Virus record (IMG/VR): IMGVR_UViG_3300017755_000040
Location: 1 to 32,655 of that record
Source of the DNA: a virus
Direction: 5' to 3' (one strand)
Length of the DNA: 32,655 nt
Of the stretch, positions 15,069 to 24,055 are shown one piece after another (within the stretch, counting starts at the first letter, position 1; each line of letters begins with the position of its first letter). The translations under genes were made by a program, and so were the position numbers. Below the pieces are notes generated by a model. It ran no database searches. It had not been told where the DNA came from and saw only the letters and a list, made by a program, of their open reading frames with translations.

Positions 15069-15481
15069 TGCCTACCATCCCAGTATCCAATGCTCTTTAT
15101 ACGGGACCGCAGTTTAGCTCGTTTAACGTAACGAGAAGCAAAAGTACACCGTCTACCGTCAGCCCTTTTTCAGGAGACTTGCAGGTATATGAATGGGTCG
15201 GCTCGGAAAAGTTTCAGTGGACCGGACAACTTGCACCAGTGAGTTCATTGAGCGATAAAGAAGATTGGATAGAATTTTTGTTAGACATGGAAGGAATGAG
15301 CGAAACATTTACGTTTGACCTAAACTCGGTAACTAACAAACTGTATAAATACGCTCCACTTCCATCTAGCACCAGTCACACTCTACCTACTACCTGGAGA
15401 CTTGCTGAACCTATTGTAGGCTGGTCAATAGATATTAGCGGTCTCTTAGTAGGAATCCAAATAAAAGCAATAGAACCCTAA
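15068..15481 (+). CDS. minor tail protein, tail-tip region (137 aa)
   Basis: A 137-residue beta-rich protein (SSFNVTRSKSTPSTVSPFSG, LQVYEWVGSEKFQWTGQLAP, then a C-terminal ISGLLVGIQIKAIEP strand). It overlaps the tape measure stop by one base (TAATG). The position matches lambda gpM or the distal-tail component that starts tip assembly. I do not recognise a named domain, so the call rests on shape and order. Confidence 0.65.
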   Translation: MPTIPVSNALYTGPQFSSFNVTRSKSTPSTVSPFSGDLQVYEWVGSEKFQWTGQLAPVSSLSDKEDWIEFLLDMEGMSETFTFDLNSVTNKLYKYAPLPSSTSHTLPTTWRLAEPIVGWSIDISGLLVGIQIKAIEP

Positions 15482-15485
15482 ATTT

Positions 15486-16064
15486 ATGTCTCGCAACCTA
15501 GAGTCAACAATGAGTTCAAACCTGGCTTCTACTGTAGTTAAGCCAGCATTCTTTGTTAAGTTTGAGTTCGACCATACAAGCACTCCTGGAGACAGTGATT
15601 TGCGGTTATGGACGGGTTCTGGAACTATATCATATGATTCTGAAAATTATATAGGATTGGGGAATCTAGTAAACCTAGAGATGCCAGCAGAAAGCCAGGA
15701 CGGATCTGCACAGGCGGTAACATTCACTCTCTCTGGATTGCCTTCGACAAATATAAGCCTTGCCATGACCGAGCAATATCAGAACAGGCCAGTCACCTGT
15801 TGGTTTGCCACTATGTCAAATGCAACGACTATTAGCGGGACTCCTTATAAGATATTTGAAGGACTTATCGACGTCATGGAGGTTTCGGACAATGGTCAGA
15901 CCGCTTCCATATCCGTTAAGACAGAAGGTTTTGCTTATGGAGTTGGGCCATGTTCGGCTAGAAGAACCGAGCAGGATCAGAAAGAAAGATATTCATCAGA
16001 CAGGAGTTTGCGTTTTGTCGCCGACCTAGCCGAGAAGGAGTTTCGTTGGGGAATAAAAGCTTGA
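15486..16064 (+). CDS. minor tail protein (DUF2163 / gpL-like)
   Basis: A 192-residue beta-rich tail-tip protein. Family marks include VVKPAFFVKFEFD near the N terminus, LRLWTGSGTISYDSENYIGL, the Leu/Ser-rich core FTLSGLPSTNISLAM, KIFEGLIDVMEVSDNG, and the C-terminal YSSDRSLRFVADLAEKEFRWG that recurs in this family. It precedes the peptidase and J-like genes, the normal L-K-J order. Cys156 is present near a conserved GPCSARR, but the usual iron-sulphur cysteine set of gpL is not evident. Confidence 0.78.
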   Translation: MSRNLESTMSSNLASTVVKPAFFVKFEFDHTSTPGDSDLRLWTGSGTISYDSENYIGLGNLVNLEMPAESQDGSAQAVTFTLSGLPSTNISLAMTEQYQNRPVTCWFATMSNATTISGTPYKIFEGLIDVMEVSDNGQTASISVKTEGFAYGVGPCSARRTEQDQKERYSSDRSLRFVADLAEKEFRWGIKA

Positions 16065-16423
16065 TGTTTAATTGGTCGAATAATTGTGGTCATCAAGCAA
16101 TTGACTTTTTAAAAGACACCAGGGGAATCAGCTTGGGCGAAGAATTCACATGCATAGACAGTCCTTATAAGGCATGTCGATTGATACGGCCCTACGGATC
16201 GATATCGGCTTTTCTTAGCTCAATATCTTACTTACATAAGATAGAAGTAAAGAAAGCCCGTATAGGCGATCTAATGGTCTTTGATTGGGGCAAGGGAATG
16301 CTTCACTTTTCCCTAGCTATAAACTCAGACGGGATAACCTCAGTTGGCCCTTGTGAGCATGGAAACTTATTTTTTAAAACACTAGAAGCCTCATCGGCGT
16401 TTAAAATATGGCAGGACCAGTAG
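16064..16423 (+). CDS. NlpC/P60-like cell-wall peptidase of the tail tip
   Basis: About 119 residues from ATG 16064, which overlaps the upstream stop as TGATG. A TTG at 16046 is the longer alternative. The nucleophile is probably Cys8 in FNWSNNCGHQAIDFL, with His in MLHFSLAINSDG and the preceding turn KKARIGDLMVFDWG, the pattern of phage NlpC-like proteins (lambda gpK/DUF6950 type). It would nick the peptide cross-links during DNA entry. It overlaps the J-like gene by 16 bases. The family call is moderate because the motifs are short. Confidence 0.7.
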   Translation: MFNWSNNCGHQAIDFLKDTRGISLGEEFTCIDSPYKACRLIRPYGSISAFLSSISYLHKIEVKKARIGDLMVFDWGKGMLHFSLAINSDGITSVGPCEHGNLFFKTLEASSAFKIWQDQ

Positions 16424-19400
16424 CAACTTTTTTAACGAAAACATTTGGCTCGGCAGCGGCTCAAGCGGCTTTTACCGCAACTAAAGCTATCCCACTTTGG
16501 GCCAGTGTAACTGCACATGTAATAACAGCCGGAGCAACTATGATCGGTTCTGCTCTACTTGCTCCAAAGAATAGATTTGGCCAGGGCAGTGATCGAAACT
16601 CTTTAACCGTTCGTGGGGCTAACAGTCTTGGGTCTACAACAAATAGACAATACATTTACGGCGAAGTCAAAGTTGGTGGAACCATTGTGTATATGGGAAC
16701 CAGTGATTTTGACTCTAGTGTAACGGGGAATGACAATAGATATCTTCACATGGCTCTGGTTCATTGTGATCACGAGACCGAAGAGCTAGGTGATCTATAT
16801 GTTAATGGTGAAGTCGTAAATTTTTCTGCATACAGCAGTGACGGTGCATTAAGATCGGCAACAGGAACCAGGTATTCTGGCAGTCTATCGATTGCCGATC
16901 ACCACGGTGGCCCTAGTCAAACTGTCAATAGTACGCTGGATGCCGCCATGGGAAATTGGTATGCCAGCGACAAGCTTAGTGGAATGTCATACACCTATAT
17001 CAGGCTACTACTGAAGGATGGCGATGACAATGCTTTTCCTACTGGCATCCCGCAGTTCCAGAGAGTTGTAAAGGGAAGAAAGGTTTATGATCCTCGGGAG
17101 TCTTCTCATGATCCAGATGATAGTACGACCTGGGAGTATAGTTCTAATTGGGCCTTATGCGTTGCCGACTATTTGCAAAGCGAGTTCGGTTATGGGAGAA
17201 TAGGACTTGGTCACAGCAAAATCAACGAAACAGAACTAATTGCTTCTGCCAATAATAGTGACGAAACAGTAAATAGTAAATGGGATAATTGGTCGGCATC
17301 AGAGGACGTTGCCCTAAACACTCAGAGACTAATAACGGAAGGAGCAATCCTCGTTTGCACAACAGCGGGAACTACCGGAACATCAGAGCCAGCAGGACCA
17401 TACAGTGGTGGAGAAACAAACATTTCCGATGGTACGGCAATTTGGAGAGTTCTGTATGCTAATCCAGCCGGAACCGAAAGCAGGTATGAGTTAAATGGAA
17501 TAGTTAATTCAGATGAAGACCCAATGGAGGTTGTGCGTTCAATGCGTACAGCCGCTGACGGTCTGGTAGAATATATTGGCGGCGAATGGTTTGTTCGCTC
17601 TGGGAGGTACATAACTCCTACAATAACTTTAGACGAATCTGATTTTGCTGGACCAATATCCGGTACGACCAAAGATGACCGTACAGTTTCGGTAAACACG
17701 ATTAAGGGAGTTATCGTAAACAAAGACGATGCATATAATGTTATCGACGTTCCTTCATTCACTAATTCTACATTTGTAACGGAGGATAATGGGGTTGTTT
17801 CGACCAGGGAATTAGAGCTTTTATTTACCAACAGTCCAGCTTCGGCTCAACGGCTATTCAAAATTGCTTTAGCTAAGGCACGTCAGCAGATCAGTCACAA
17901 GGCTACCTTCACGGCAAAGGCGATGCAGCTTCAGGTGGGCGATAATTTCAAGCTGGATTTTGCAAAGTACGCATACAGTTCGACTGCTAGTACTCCAACA
18001 ACATTCCAGGTATGGTCGCATCAGTTAAAGATTGGCGGGAATGGCGAACTCTTGGTTGATATGGAGTTTCGCGAGATTGCCAGTAATACATACGATTTCG
18101 ACGCAACGACCGATCAAACTACAGTCGATCCGGCTCCAACGTCTTTTCTTCCAGATCCGTTTACGGTTACGGCTCCGACCGGAATGTCGGCTAGTAGCGG
18201 TACTGACCAACTTGTAGAGACATCGGATGGAAGCATTTTGCCCACCGTTTTAGTAGAATGGACTGCGGCGGCTAGTGTTAATGTCATCGGGTATCAAATC
18301 CGCTGGAAATATGCAAACCTTGTAAGGGATGCTCATTATAGGTATCTAACAATAAACGGCAGGAACAACACTTCATTAGTTATTACGGGGGTTAGGGAAA
18401 GTAGAGGCAATGCAAACCAGTATATTGATATTGATATTCGCTCTATCACACCATTAAAGGAAGGCGAATGGACGGTCGTCGAAGACGGTCACGACGTCAT
18501 CGGCAAATCGGAGGCTCCAACAGATCCAAGCAGCCCGACCGTTGCTGCGGTCGAGAACGGTGTTACGGTTACGTTTTCCGAGCATCCCGATTTAGACTTT
18601 CTCAATTACCATATCTGGGTTCAGACATCCGCCTCGGCTCCGACGCATACCGGAACCGGACCATTCACGCCCATCGCCACAACGACAACGAGCGGCCTTA
18701 CAAAGACGATTCTAGGCCTTGATCCATCAACGACCTATTACGTTTTTACGGCGGCGATGGATAGTAGTCGGCTGTTCTCGGATATTGTCGCGACAACTCC
18801 GGCGACGATCAGCCCATCGGCAATCGCGGCTGGAGATATCGAAAACTTGGGATTCTTAGCAACCGAAGATTCGATTAATTTAGGGACTGAAGGCAATGGC
18901 GGCGTAACGACAGGAACCATTTTGCCTGTAGGAAACACGGAAGCAACCGACAACGGCACGACAATTGACACTAGCGGCAACATCGATTCTGAAATTAATT
19001 TAAACACGAACGGTGCAGTCGCTGTTGGCAAGACTAGCTCGAGCAGCACGACATCGGGATTCTGGCTCGGTACGGATGGATCAGGCGATTATGATTTCCA
19101 CATCGGCAACACGGCCAAAAGTCTACAGTGGGACGGGTCTGTTGGAAATTTAAGTATTACGGGAGATGTCGATATCAACGTCGATAACGCTTTCTCTGTT
19201 TCCGAGAAAATCCTAGCGACTGGCAATACTTCATATAATACATGGCAAGGACCACCAATTTCAGGAGCTGGCTTGTTCTCGCAGAGCCCAGAAGGCTCTG
19301 ACTCATCAATGGGTCTGCTTAACGTCGGAGCCGCTGCCAATACAGATATAGATTTATTCGCAGCTTTTACGGATGGCACTTACGCATCTAAGACTGCGGT

Positions 19401-22400
19401 CGGCGGCGAAAGACATTTCGATATTGAGGCTTTCGGATATGACGGGAGCAACTATAAAAGAGGCGGAACGATACAGATAAAAATACTAGGCCCAGTGTCT
19501 AGCAGCCATACCTATGCTAGGTCGGACATAGGGATTTTTCCTAAATCGACAGCAGGCGGTGGTGACTCTTATCTATTTACGCCAAGTGGGTTAGTGTTTA
19601 AACGTAGTGCTGGCCTGTATGAGGCAACGCTGCGAAACGATGGGGCCAATGACAGACTGACCGCTGAAAATTTTAGGGTAGCCTACGACTTGACCATCGG
19701 TGGTGCTCTTTACGACGGCCAATCTACGCCTAGCTCTGGCACATCAGGCCAAGTTCTAAGCTCGACCGGAAGCGGAACGCAATGGATTGATTCTGCCGCT
19801 GGACTGTGGACGCAGTCAGGTTCGGATATTTACTATGACACGGGACGGGTCGGCATAGGTGCGGCGCCTACCGCTCCCCTTCAGGTGCAAGCAGATGCCA
19901 TTGCCATTAAATTAGACGGTTCATCAAATACAACTCGCAGTATTTTCTTTAGGAATACAACTTCATCTAATCCTGCACAAATTTTTTCAGATGGATCATT
20001 GCGTCTGTTTACGGAAGACTCCGGAACAGATATTCGTTTTCACACGAATAGCAACGGCTCTACCAACGAACGCCTCCGCATAAACTCCACAGGCATAGAC
20101 GTTACTGGCAATGTTTCATTAGCAGACAACGGTAAGGCTACGTTCGGTTCTGGTGATGATCTACAGATTTATCATGATGGTAGCCATGCAAGGTTGCGAG
20201 AAACTACTGGTGATTTTAGAATACAAACAACCTCAAGTGGTGTTAACGCATTAGTCGCCAAACAAAATGCCCAAGTTGAGATTACACACGCAGGTTCAAC
20301 AAAACTAGCTACAACATCCACAGGCATCGACGTTACTGGCACAGCCAAGGCTGATGGGTTGACTGTAGAAGCAAGTATTTCTTCGACTGTTTCGTCTGCA
20401 ACAGGAACAGTTGGAAGGTTTATAAATAACGCAAATTCTTCTGATGCTGCCATTGTTGATATTGTTGGAGGAAACACAAGTGCAACAAGCGGAGAAGCTA
20501 TTTCGGCTCTTTACTTGAGTGATGCAAATGCAAACGGTAGAGGTCGTGTCGAATATAGCCATCAGAATGACAGTCTTGAGCTATATTCAGCGGCAGTTCC
20601 TAGATTAAACATTGCCAACAACGGCGACATCAGCTTTTATGAGGACACAGGTACTACGGCTAAGTTGTTCTGGGATGCGTCTGCGGAGGGGTTGGGTATT
20701 GGAACTAGTTCTCTTACAACTGGAGCAAACTTAACTTTGTCTGGTCAAGGATTTGGTACGGTTGGTGCAGATAGTGGTAGCATTGCGTTTGGTCAAAATG
20801 CTTCTTATCAGGGCAGGATTTATCAAGACAATGCAACGAGTGATTTCTTTATAGAAAACACATATTCTAGCGGCGACATTGCCGTTAAAACTAATGGCTC
20901 TGAACGCCTCCGCATAGACTCATCGGGCAACGTGGGCATCGGCACTACGTCGCCAAGCAGTCCTTTGACCTTAAATAAGGATACTGGCACTACGTCAGCG
21001 TACAGCACTGCGTCAATTGCCAGAATCGACGGAGGAGCAGGTTCTAATGAAATTGGTGGAATTGGTTTTGGTTACTACAACTCAGATTACAATGGCTACA
21101 AACCACACGCTTTTGTTGGCAGTGTAATTGAATCTTGGACTAACTATTCTAAGGCGGGATTGGTTTTTGCGACACGAGGTGTAGATACCAACACCGAACC
21201 AACCGAACGCCTCCGCATAGACTCGTCAGGCAACGTCGGCATCGGCACGCCGTCGCCTTCTAGTCAACTTACGATAAGAAACACCACTACACAGCTCGCA
21301 CCTGTTGTTACGTTACTAAATGAATCGTTTGCGGGCAATGAAGGTGGTGCTATTGACTTTGACTACTCCCAGACACAACCCACAGCTGCAAGAATAAGCA
21401 CGGAAAATGATGGTGCATTTTCAGCAGACTTACTTTTTTCTACAAAAACAACAGGAGCTACTGGAAACTCTTTGCAAGAGCGTATGCGCATAGACTCGTC
21501 AGGCGACGTCGGCATAGGCACTGCGTCTCCTGATCATAAGCTTTCTGTTTTTGGAGATTCTAGCGGAAATCGCACGGAAATTGGCATAGATAACATCGAC
21601 CAGCGTTTAGTTCTCGGTGCATACTTTGAAACTGGAGTTACTCAGTATTCCACGATTCAGGCTACAAACAACGCAGAATCCTCTGGAACAAATTTAGTTC
21701 TGCAACCCGATGGCGGAAACGTCGGCATAGGCGCGACGCCCAATGACAAGCTACACGTTCAAGGTGTCGCCAAGATCACTACAGCTGTTCTCACTCCGTT
21801 GGTGAAAAGCGGAAACGCCTCGGGAGGTGTTGTTCTTCAAGGTGGAAATTCAGGTGGAGCCAATATTGAGCTTTACGGAGAGTCACACGCTTCAGTCGCT
21901 AACGACGCCTACTACGACGCGGATGTTCATAATTTCAGATCTGCGAGTGCGGCTACTGCTTACGCCACGTTTGCATATGCCGAGATAGATTTCACACGAA
22001 ATCTGAACATGAACAACTACAACATTACTGGTGTTAATGCGTTGCATATAAACGATCCCGGCGTCAACGAGGGGATTCAATGGTCAAACGGAAATGGCTG
22101 GGGAATATGCGAAGCTCCAGACAATTTGAGCAATGCCGCTGGTAACCTACAATTTACTGACTCAGGCAATCGACGAATGACCATCACAACGTCTGGCGAC
22201 GTCGATATTCCAGTCGGGAATCTATACGTTGGAAGACCAGCAGACGCTTGGACAACTAGTTCGACATGGCTATCCATGTTCGGCGGCGAGATAAACACTG
22301 GCGGCTCTTACGCCGTGACCATCAATTCTAACGGCTACCGTAACACAAGCAACACATGGACTAGCTTGGGGATAAATAACTACACCGGAGCCTCACAGAT

Positions 22401-23298
22401 TTGGGCCTATCCAACCGGAGTCATCACACTCAACACCAGTTCATCGCATGCCACCGGAGCAAGCACAGTCGTAAATGAGCGTTTAAGGGTGGCCGCGAAT
22501 GGGCAAGTGAGTATCGGCACCACCTCTGGCGGCTACAAGCTAAGGGTTGCTGGAAACGGCTTCTTCGACGATCAATTAACACTCGGCAGCAATGGTTCTG
22601 AGGGCGGAGAAATTCGTTTACTAGATTCCAGTAGCTCAACCTCGCAAGCCGCTTATTTAGACGTAGACGCGGCCAACAATGCTCGCTTTTTCCAAATCGG
22701 GAATGGTGACATGAAGCTGGGCAACCTAACCGGCGGAACGGGCAACACCAAAATTTATTGCAACGCCGATCTGAAAATCGACGTCAAATCCACGCAGACC
22801 GAAATAACGGATCAGCTCTATGTAAGCGGCTACGCTGGGAGCGATTCGATTGTCACAATCAATGGCATCGACTGCGGCGGTGGAATGCTTGTTCAGGGAT
22901 CGCTTGACGTTGATGTCGATCTAGAGGTGAGCGGCAACAAAAACTTCCGTATCGCTCATCCAGTTCGTGAAGGCCACGATCTTCGCCATACGTGCGTGGA
23001 GTCGCCACAAGCGGATCTGACCTATCGCGGGAAAGCAACGCTCGTCGATGGTACGGTTCAGCTCGATCTCGATAGCGAGTTTGGAATGACCAGCGGAACC
23101 TTTGCGGCGTTAAATGACGACGTGCAAGTGTTCGTTCAAAACGATAGCGGATGGGATGCCGTTCGTGGATCTGTTAGCGATGGGGTTTTGACGATCACCT
23201 GCTACAATTTGGACTCTCACGATTCCGTAGGCTGGCTCGTTATCGGGCGGCGGACCGGAGTTGAAATTGAAATCGAACCCGAAACAAAAATCAAATGA
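16408..23298 (+). CDS. J-like central tail/host-specificity protein fused to repetitive fibre
   Basis: A 2296-residue giant. Residues 1-60 are hydrophobic, Ala-rich. About 60-560 is the J/phage-tail_3 baseplate hub (RFGQGSDRNSLTVRGANSLG, RQYIYGEVKVGGTIVYMG, GMSYTYIRLLLKDGD, then EFGYGRIGLGHSKINE). Two FN3-like domains lie near 590-700 and 700-800 (VNVIGYQIRWKYAN, LDFLNYHIWVQTS). About 850-1150 is Gly/Ser/Thr fibre. About 1211-1784 has repeated units ERLRIDSSGNVGIGTTSP. The last 125 residues hold FRIAHPVREGHDLRHTCVES, PQADLTYRGKATL. This is a fibre C-terminal domain, not an S74 peptidase, because no SDxRLK motif is seen. It is therefore hub, spike and receptor binder in one chain. Very likely the host-range determinant. 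Confidence 0.9.
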   Translation: MAGPVATFLTKTFGSAAAQAAFTATKAIPLWASVTAHVITAGATMIGSALLAPKNRFGQGSDRNSLTVRGANSLGSTTNRQYIYGEVKVGGTIVYMGTSDFDSSVTGNDNRYLHMALVHCDHETEELGDLYVNGEVVNFSAYSSDGALRSATGTRYSGSLSIADHHGGPSQTVNSTLDAAMGNWYASDKLSGMSYTYIRLLLKDGDDNAFPTGIPQFQRVVKGRKVYDPRESSHDPDDSTTWEYSSNWALCVADYLQSEFGYGRIGLGHSKINETELIASANNSDETVNSKWDNWSASEDVALNTQRLITEGAILVCTTAGTTGTSEPAGPYSGGETNISDGTAIWRVLYANPAGTESRYELNGIVNSDEDPMEVVRSMRTAADGLVEYIGGEWFVRSGRYITPTITLDESDFAGPISGTTKDDRTVSVNTIKGVIVNKDDAYNVIDVPSFTNSTFVTEDNGVVSTRELELLFTNSPASAQRLFKIALAKARQQISHKATFTAKAMQLQVGDNFKLDFAKYAYSSTASTPTTFQVWSHQLKIGGNGELLVDMEFREIASNTYDFDATTDQTTVDPAPTSFLPDPFTVTAPTGMSASSGTDQLVETSDGSILPTVLVEWTAAASVNVIGYQIRWKYANLVRDAHYRYLTINGRNNTSLVITGVRESRGNANQYIDIDIRSITPLKEGEWTVVEDGHDVIGKSEAPTDPSSPTVAAVENGVTVTFSEHPDLDFLNYHIWVQTSASAPTHTGTGPFTPIATTTTSGLTKTILGLDPSTTYYVFTAAMDSSRLFSDIVATTPATISPSAIAAGDIENLGFLATEDSINLGTEGNGGVTTGTILPVGNTEATDNGTTIDTSGNIDSEINLNTNGAVAVGKTSSSSTTSGFWLGTDGSGDYDFHIGNTAKSLQWDGSVGNLSITGDVDINVDNAFSVSEKILATGNTSYNTWQGPPISGAGLFSQSPEGSDSSMGLLNVGAAANTDIDLFAAFTDGTYASKTAVGGERHFDIEAFGYDGSNYKRGGTIQIKILGPVSSSHTYARSDIGIFPKSTAGGGDSYLFTPSGLVFKRSAGLYEATLRNDGANDRLTAENFRVAYDLTIGGALYDGQSTPSSGTSGQVLSSTGSGTQWIDSAAGLWTQSGSDIYYDTGRVGIGAAPTAPLQVQADAIAIKLDGSSNTTRSIFFRNTTSSNPAQIFSDGSLRLFTEDSGTDIRFHTNSNGSTNERLRINSTGIDVTGNVSLADNGKATFGSGDDLQIYHDGSHARLRETTGDFRIQTTSSGVNALVAKQNAQVEITHAGSTKLATTSTGIDVTGTAKADGLTVEASISSTVSSATGTVGRFINNANSSDAAIVDIVGGNTSATSGEAISALYLSDANANGRGRVEYSHQNDSLELYSAAVPRLNIANNGDISFYEDTGTTAKLFWDASAEGLGIGTSSLTTGANLTLSGQGFGTVGADSGSIAFGQNASYQGRIYQDNATSDFFIENTYSSGDIAVKTNGSERLRIDSSGNVGIGTTSPSSPLTLNKDTGTTSAYSTASIARIDGGAGSNEIGGIGFGYYNSDYNGYKPHAFVGSVIESWTNYSKAGLVFATRGVDTNTEPTERLRIDSSGNVGIGTPSPSSQLTIRNTTTQLAPVVTLLNESFAGNEGGAIDFDYSQTQPTAARISTENDGAFSADLLFSTKTTGATGNSLQERMRIDSSGDVGIGTASPDHKLSVFGDSSGNRTEIGIDNIDQRLVLGAYFETGVTQYSTIQATNNAESSGTNLVLQPDGGNVGIGATPNDKLHVQGVAKITTAVLTPLVKSGNASGGVVLQGGNSGGANIELYGESHASVANDAYYDADVHNFRSASAATAYATFAYAEIDFTRNLNMNNYNITGVNALHINDPGVNEGIQWSNGNGWGICEAPDNLSNAAGNLQFTDSGNRRMTITTSGDVDIPVGNLYVGRPADAWTTSSTWLSMFGGEINTGGSYAVTINSNGYRNTSNTWTSLGINNYTGASQIWAYPTGVITLNTSSSHATGASTVVNERLRVAANGQVSIGTTSGGYKLRVAGNGFFDDQLTLGSNGSEGGEIRLLDSSSSTSQAAYLDVDAANNARFFQIGNGDMKLGNLTGGTGNTKIYCNADLKIDVKSTQTEITDQLYVSGYAGSDSIVTINGIDCGGGMLVQGSLDVDVDLEVSGNKNFRIAHPVREGHDLRHTCVESPQADLTYRGKATLVDGTVQLDLDSEFGMTSGTFAALNDDVQVFVQNDSGWDAVRGSVSDGVLTITCYNLDSHDSVGWLVIGRRTGVEIEIEPETKIK
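20068..21760 (+). repeat. DNA-level repeats inside the fibre
   Basis: The stretch CGCCTCCGCATAGACTC, continuing with a conserved GGCAACGTCGGCATCGGCAC, recurs with few changes near 20068, 20902 and 21205, in altered form at 21484, and more weakly at 21719. ACAGGCATCGACGTTACTGGC also recurs (about 20092 and 20317). The identity exceeds that expected from protein repeats alone, which points to recent duplication or recombination. Confidence 0.7.
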
Positions 23299-23489
23299 CA
23301 ATAACTGAAAAAATCACAAAAATTGACGCTGATCTCGTTGTTCTTGACGAGGAACTAGATACGGCTCGCGAAAGACTTAATGAATTGACCAGAGAAATTC
23401 GCGATCTCAACGAACGCATCAACGAAATTCCGAAAGAACGTGCGACGTTGAAAGAAGTTAAGACCACTTTGGAATCACTAGACTCCTAG
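23295..23489 (+). CDS. small coiled-coil protein after fibre (64 aa)
   Basis: A 64-residue, almost wholly heptad-patterned and highly charged protein (KIDADLVVLDEELDTARERL, NELTREIRDLNERIN). Its ATG overlaps the fibre stop (ATGA), so it is co-translated. It could be a fibre assembly chaperone or a trimerising accessory. I know no named family. It is the last gene of the rightward operon and is followed directly by the terminator. Confidence 0.7.
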   Translation: MTITEKITKIDADLVVLDEELDTARERLNELTREIRDLNERINEIPKERATLKEVKTTLESLDS

Positions 23490-23520
23490 TAATTTCAGAA
23501 CGTCTCCACTGATAAAAGCG

Positions 23521-23556
23521 AGAGCCCCCAACCGCTCTGGAAGGGGGCTCTTTGCT
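23521..23556 (+). terminator. terminator of the rightward late operon
   Basis: A perfect 9-bp stem AGAGCCCCC (23521-23529) with GGGGGCTCT (23543-23551), followed by TTGCTTGG (a short T-rich run). A strong GC stem directly after the last rightward gene. Confidence 0.78.
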
Positions 23557-23562
23557 TGGTTT

Positions 23563-23576
23563 ATACCTTGGTATAG
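23563..23576. other. 14-bp palindrome TATACC-TT-GGTATA
   Basis: A palindrome with a two-base centre between the two convergent terminators. It resembles the TAATACC-AG-GGTATTA dyad at 31894-31909, so the two may be sites for one protein. Function unknown. Confidence 0.4.
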
Positions 23577-23587
23577 GTCGGCTCTTT

Positions 23588-23606
23588 AAAAGGCCTTACA
23601 TGGCCT
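23588..23606 (-). terminator. terminator of the leftward early operon
   Basis: The stem AGGCC (23591-23595) with GGCCT (23602-23606) and the A-run AAAA (23588-23591), which reads TTTT on the minus strand, come right after the last leftward gene. The stem is short, so the call is moderate. The adjacent 23521-23551 stem could reinforce it. Confidence 0.55.
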
Positions 23607-23614
23607 ATCAGGTC

Positions 23615-23845
23615 TTAATCCTCCGCCACTGGCTCGGGAGCTTCTGGGTCTTCGGGCTTTTTGAATGACTCAGCTATTAGCCTGACTTCGTTGGGCGTAA
23701 CCATGCTTATTCCGTTGAATGGAAACGGAGTAATTTCCTCACTCCCGTCGATGACTTCCTGTAGAGCGTTTGCGACGCTAATTGCGGTTTCGGAGGCCAT
23801 TGGCACGTTATGCCAACGCCTCAAGACTTTCTCAAGATCACTCAT
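23615..23845 (-). CDS. hypothetical protein, last early gene (76 aa)
   Basis: A 76-residue acidic soluble protein: LEKVLRRWHNVPMASETAIS, VANALQEVIDGSEEITPFPF, and a Pro/Glu-rich tail (KPEDPEAPEPVAED). It overlaps the RMF-like gene by 8 bases, so it belongs to the same unit. No family recognised. The acidic tail could act as a DNA or RNA mimic, but this is speculation. Confidence 0.65.
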   Translation of the reverse strand: MSDLEKVLRRWHNVPMASETAISVANALQEVIDGSEEITPFPFNGISMVTPNEVRLIAESFKKPEDPEAPEPVAED

Positions 23846-24044
23846 TTTCTAATTCCTCGATTTCTTGGGCTATTTCTTCCTTTACGGAGTGTATGGTTTC
23901 TTTAACGGACTTGACTGATTCGTCAGTCTGAGCAGCAGTCCATCCGGCTTGCCACTCATTAGCCTTTAGGCTTGATGATGCGTATGGACACTGATTATCT
24001 TTATGATAATCCCTGTATCCTTGGTGATATATTTTACTATTCAT
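23838..24044 (-). CDS. RMF-like (ribosome modulation factor family) protein
   Basis: A 68-residue protein whose first 40 residues match the RMF pattern: YHQGYRDYHKDNQCPYAS, then NEWQAGWTAAQ. E. coli RMF has HQRGYQAG, MCPY and SQWLGGWREAM, so GY, CPY and W..GW..A all align. A charged helical extension (about 42-68, SVKETIHSVKEEIAQEIEEL) is absent from E. coli RMF. RMF binds 70S ribosomes and drives them into inactive dimers. Related small proteins occur in phages, with less certain roles. Here the location in the early operon suggests a takeover role in translation. Sequence-level call only. Confidence 0.6.
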   Translation of the reverse strand: MNSKIYHQGYRDYHKDNQCPYASSSLKANEWQAGWTAAQTDESVKSVKETIHSVKEEIAQEIEELENE

Positions 24045-24055
24045 ATAGTTTAGGT

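Noticed and set aside
16408-23298. C-terminal S74 intramolecular chaperone on the fibre
   Set aside because: The GNVGIGTTSP repeats often precede S74 domains, but no SDxRLKxNI motif is present and the end matches another fibre domain.
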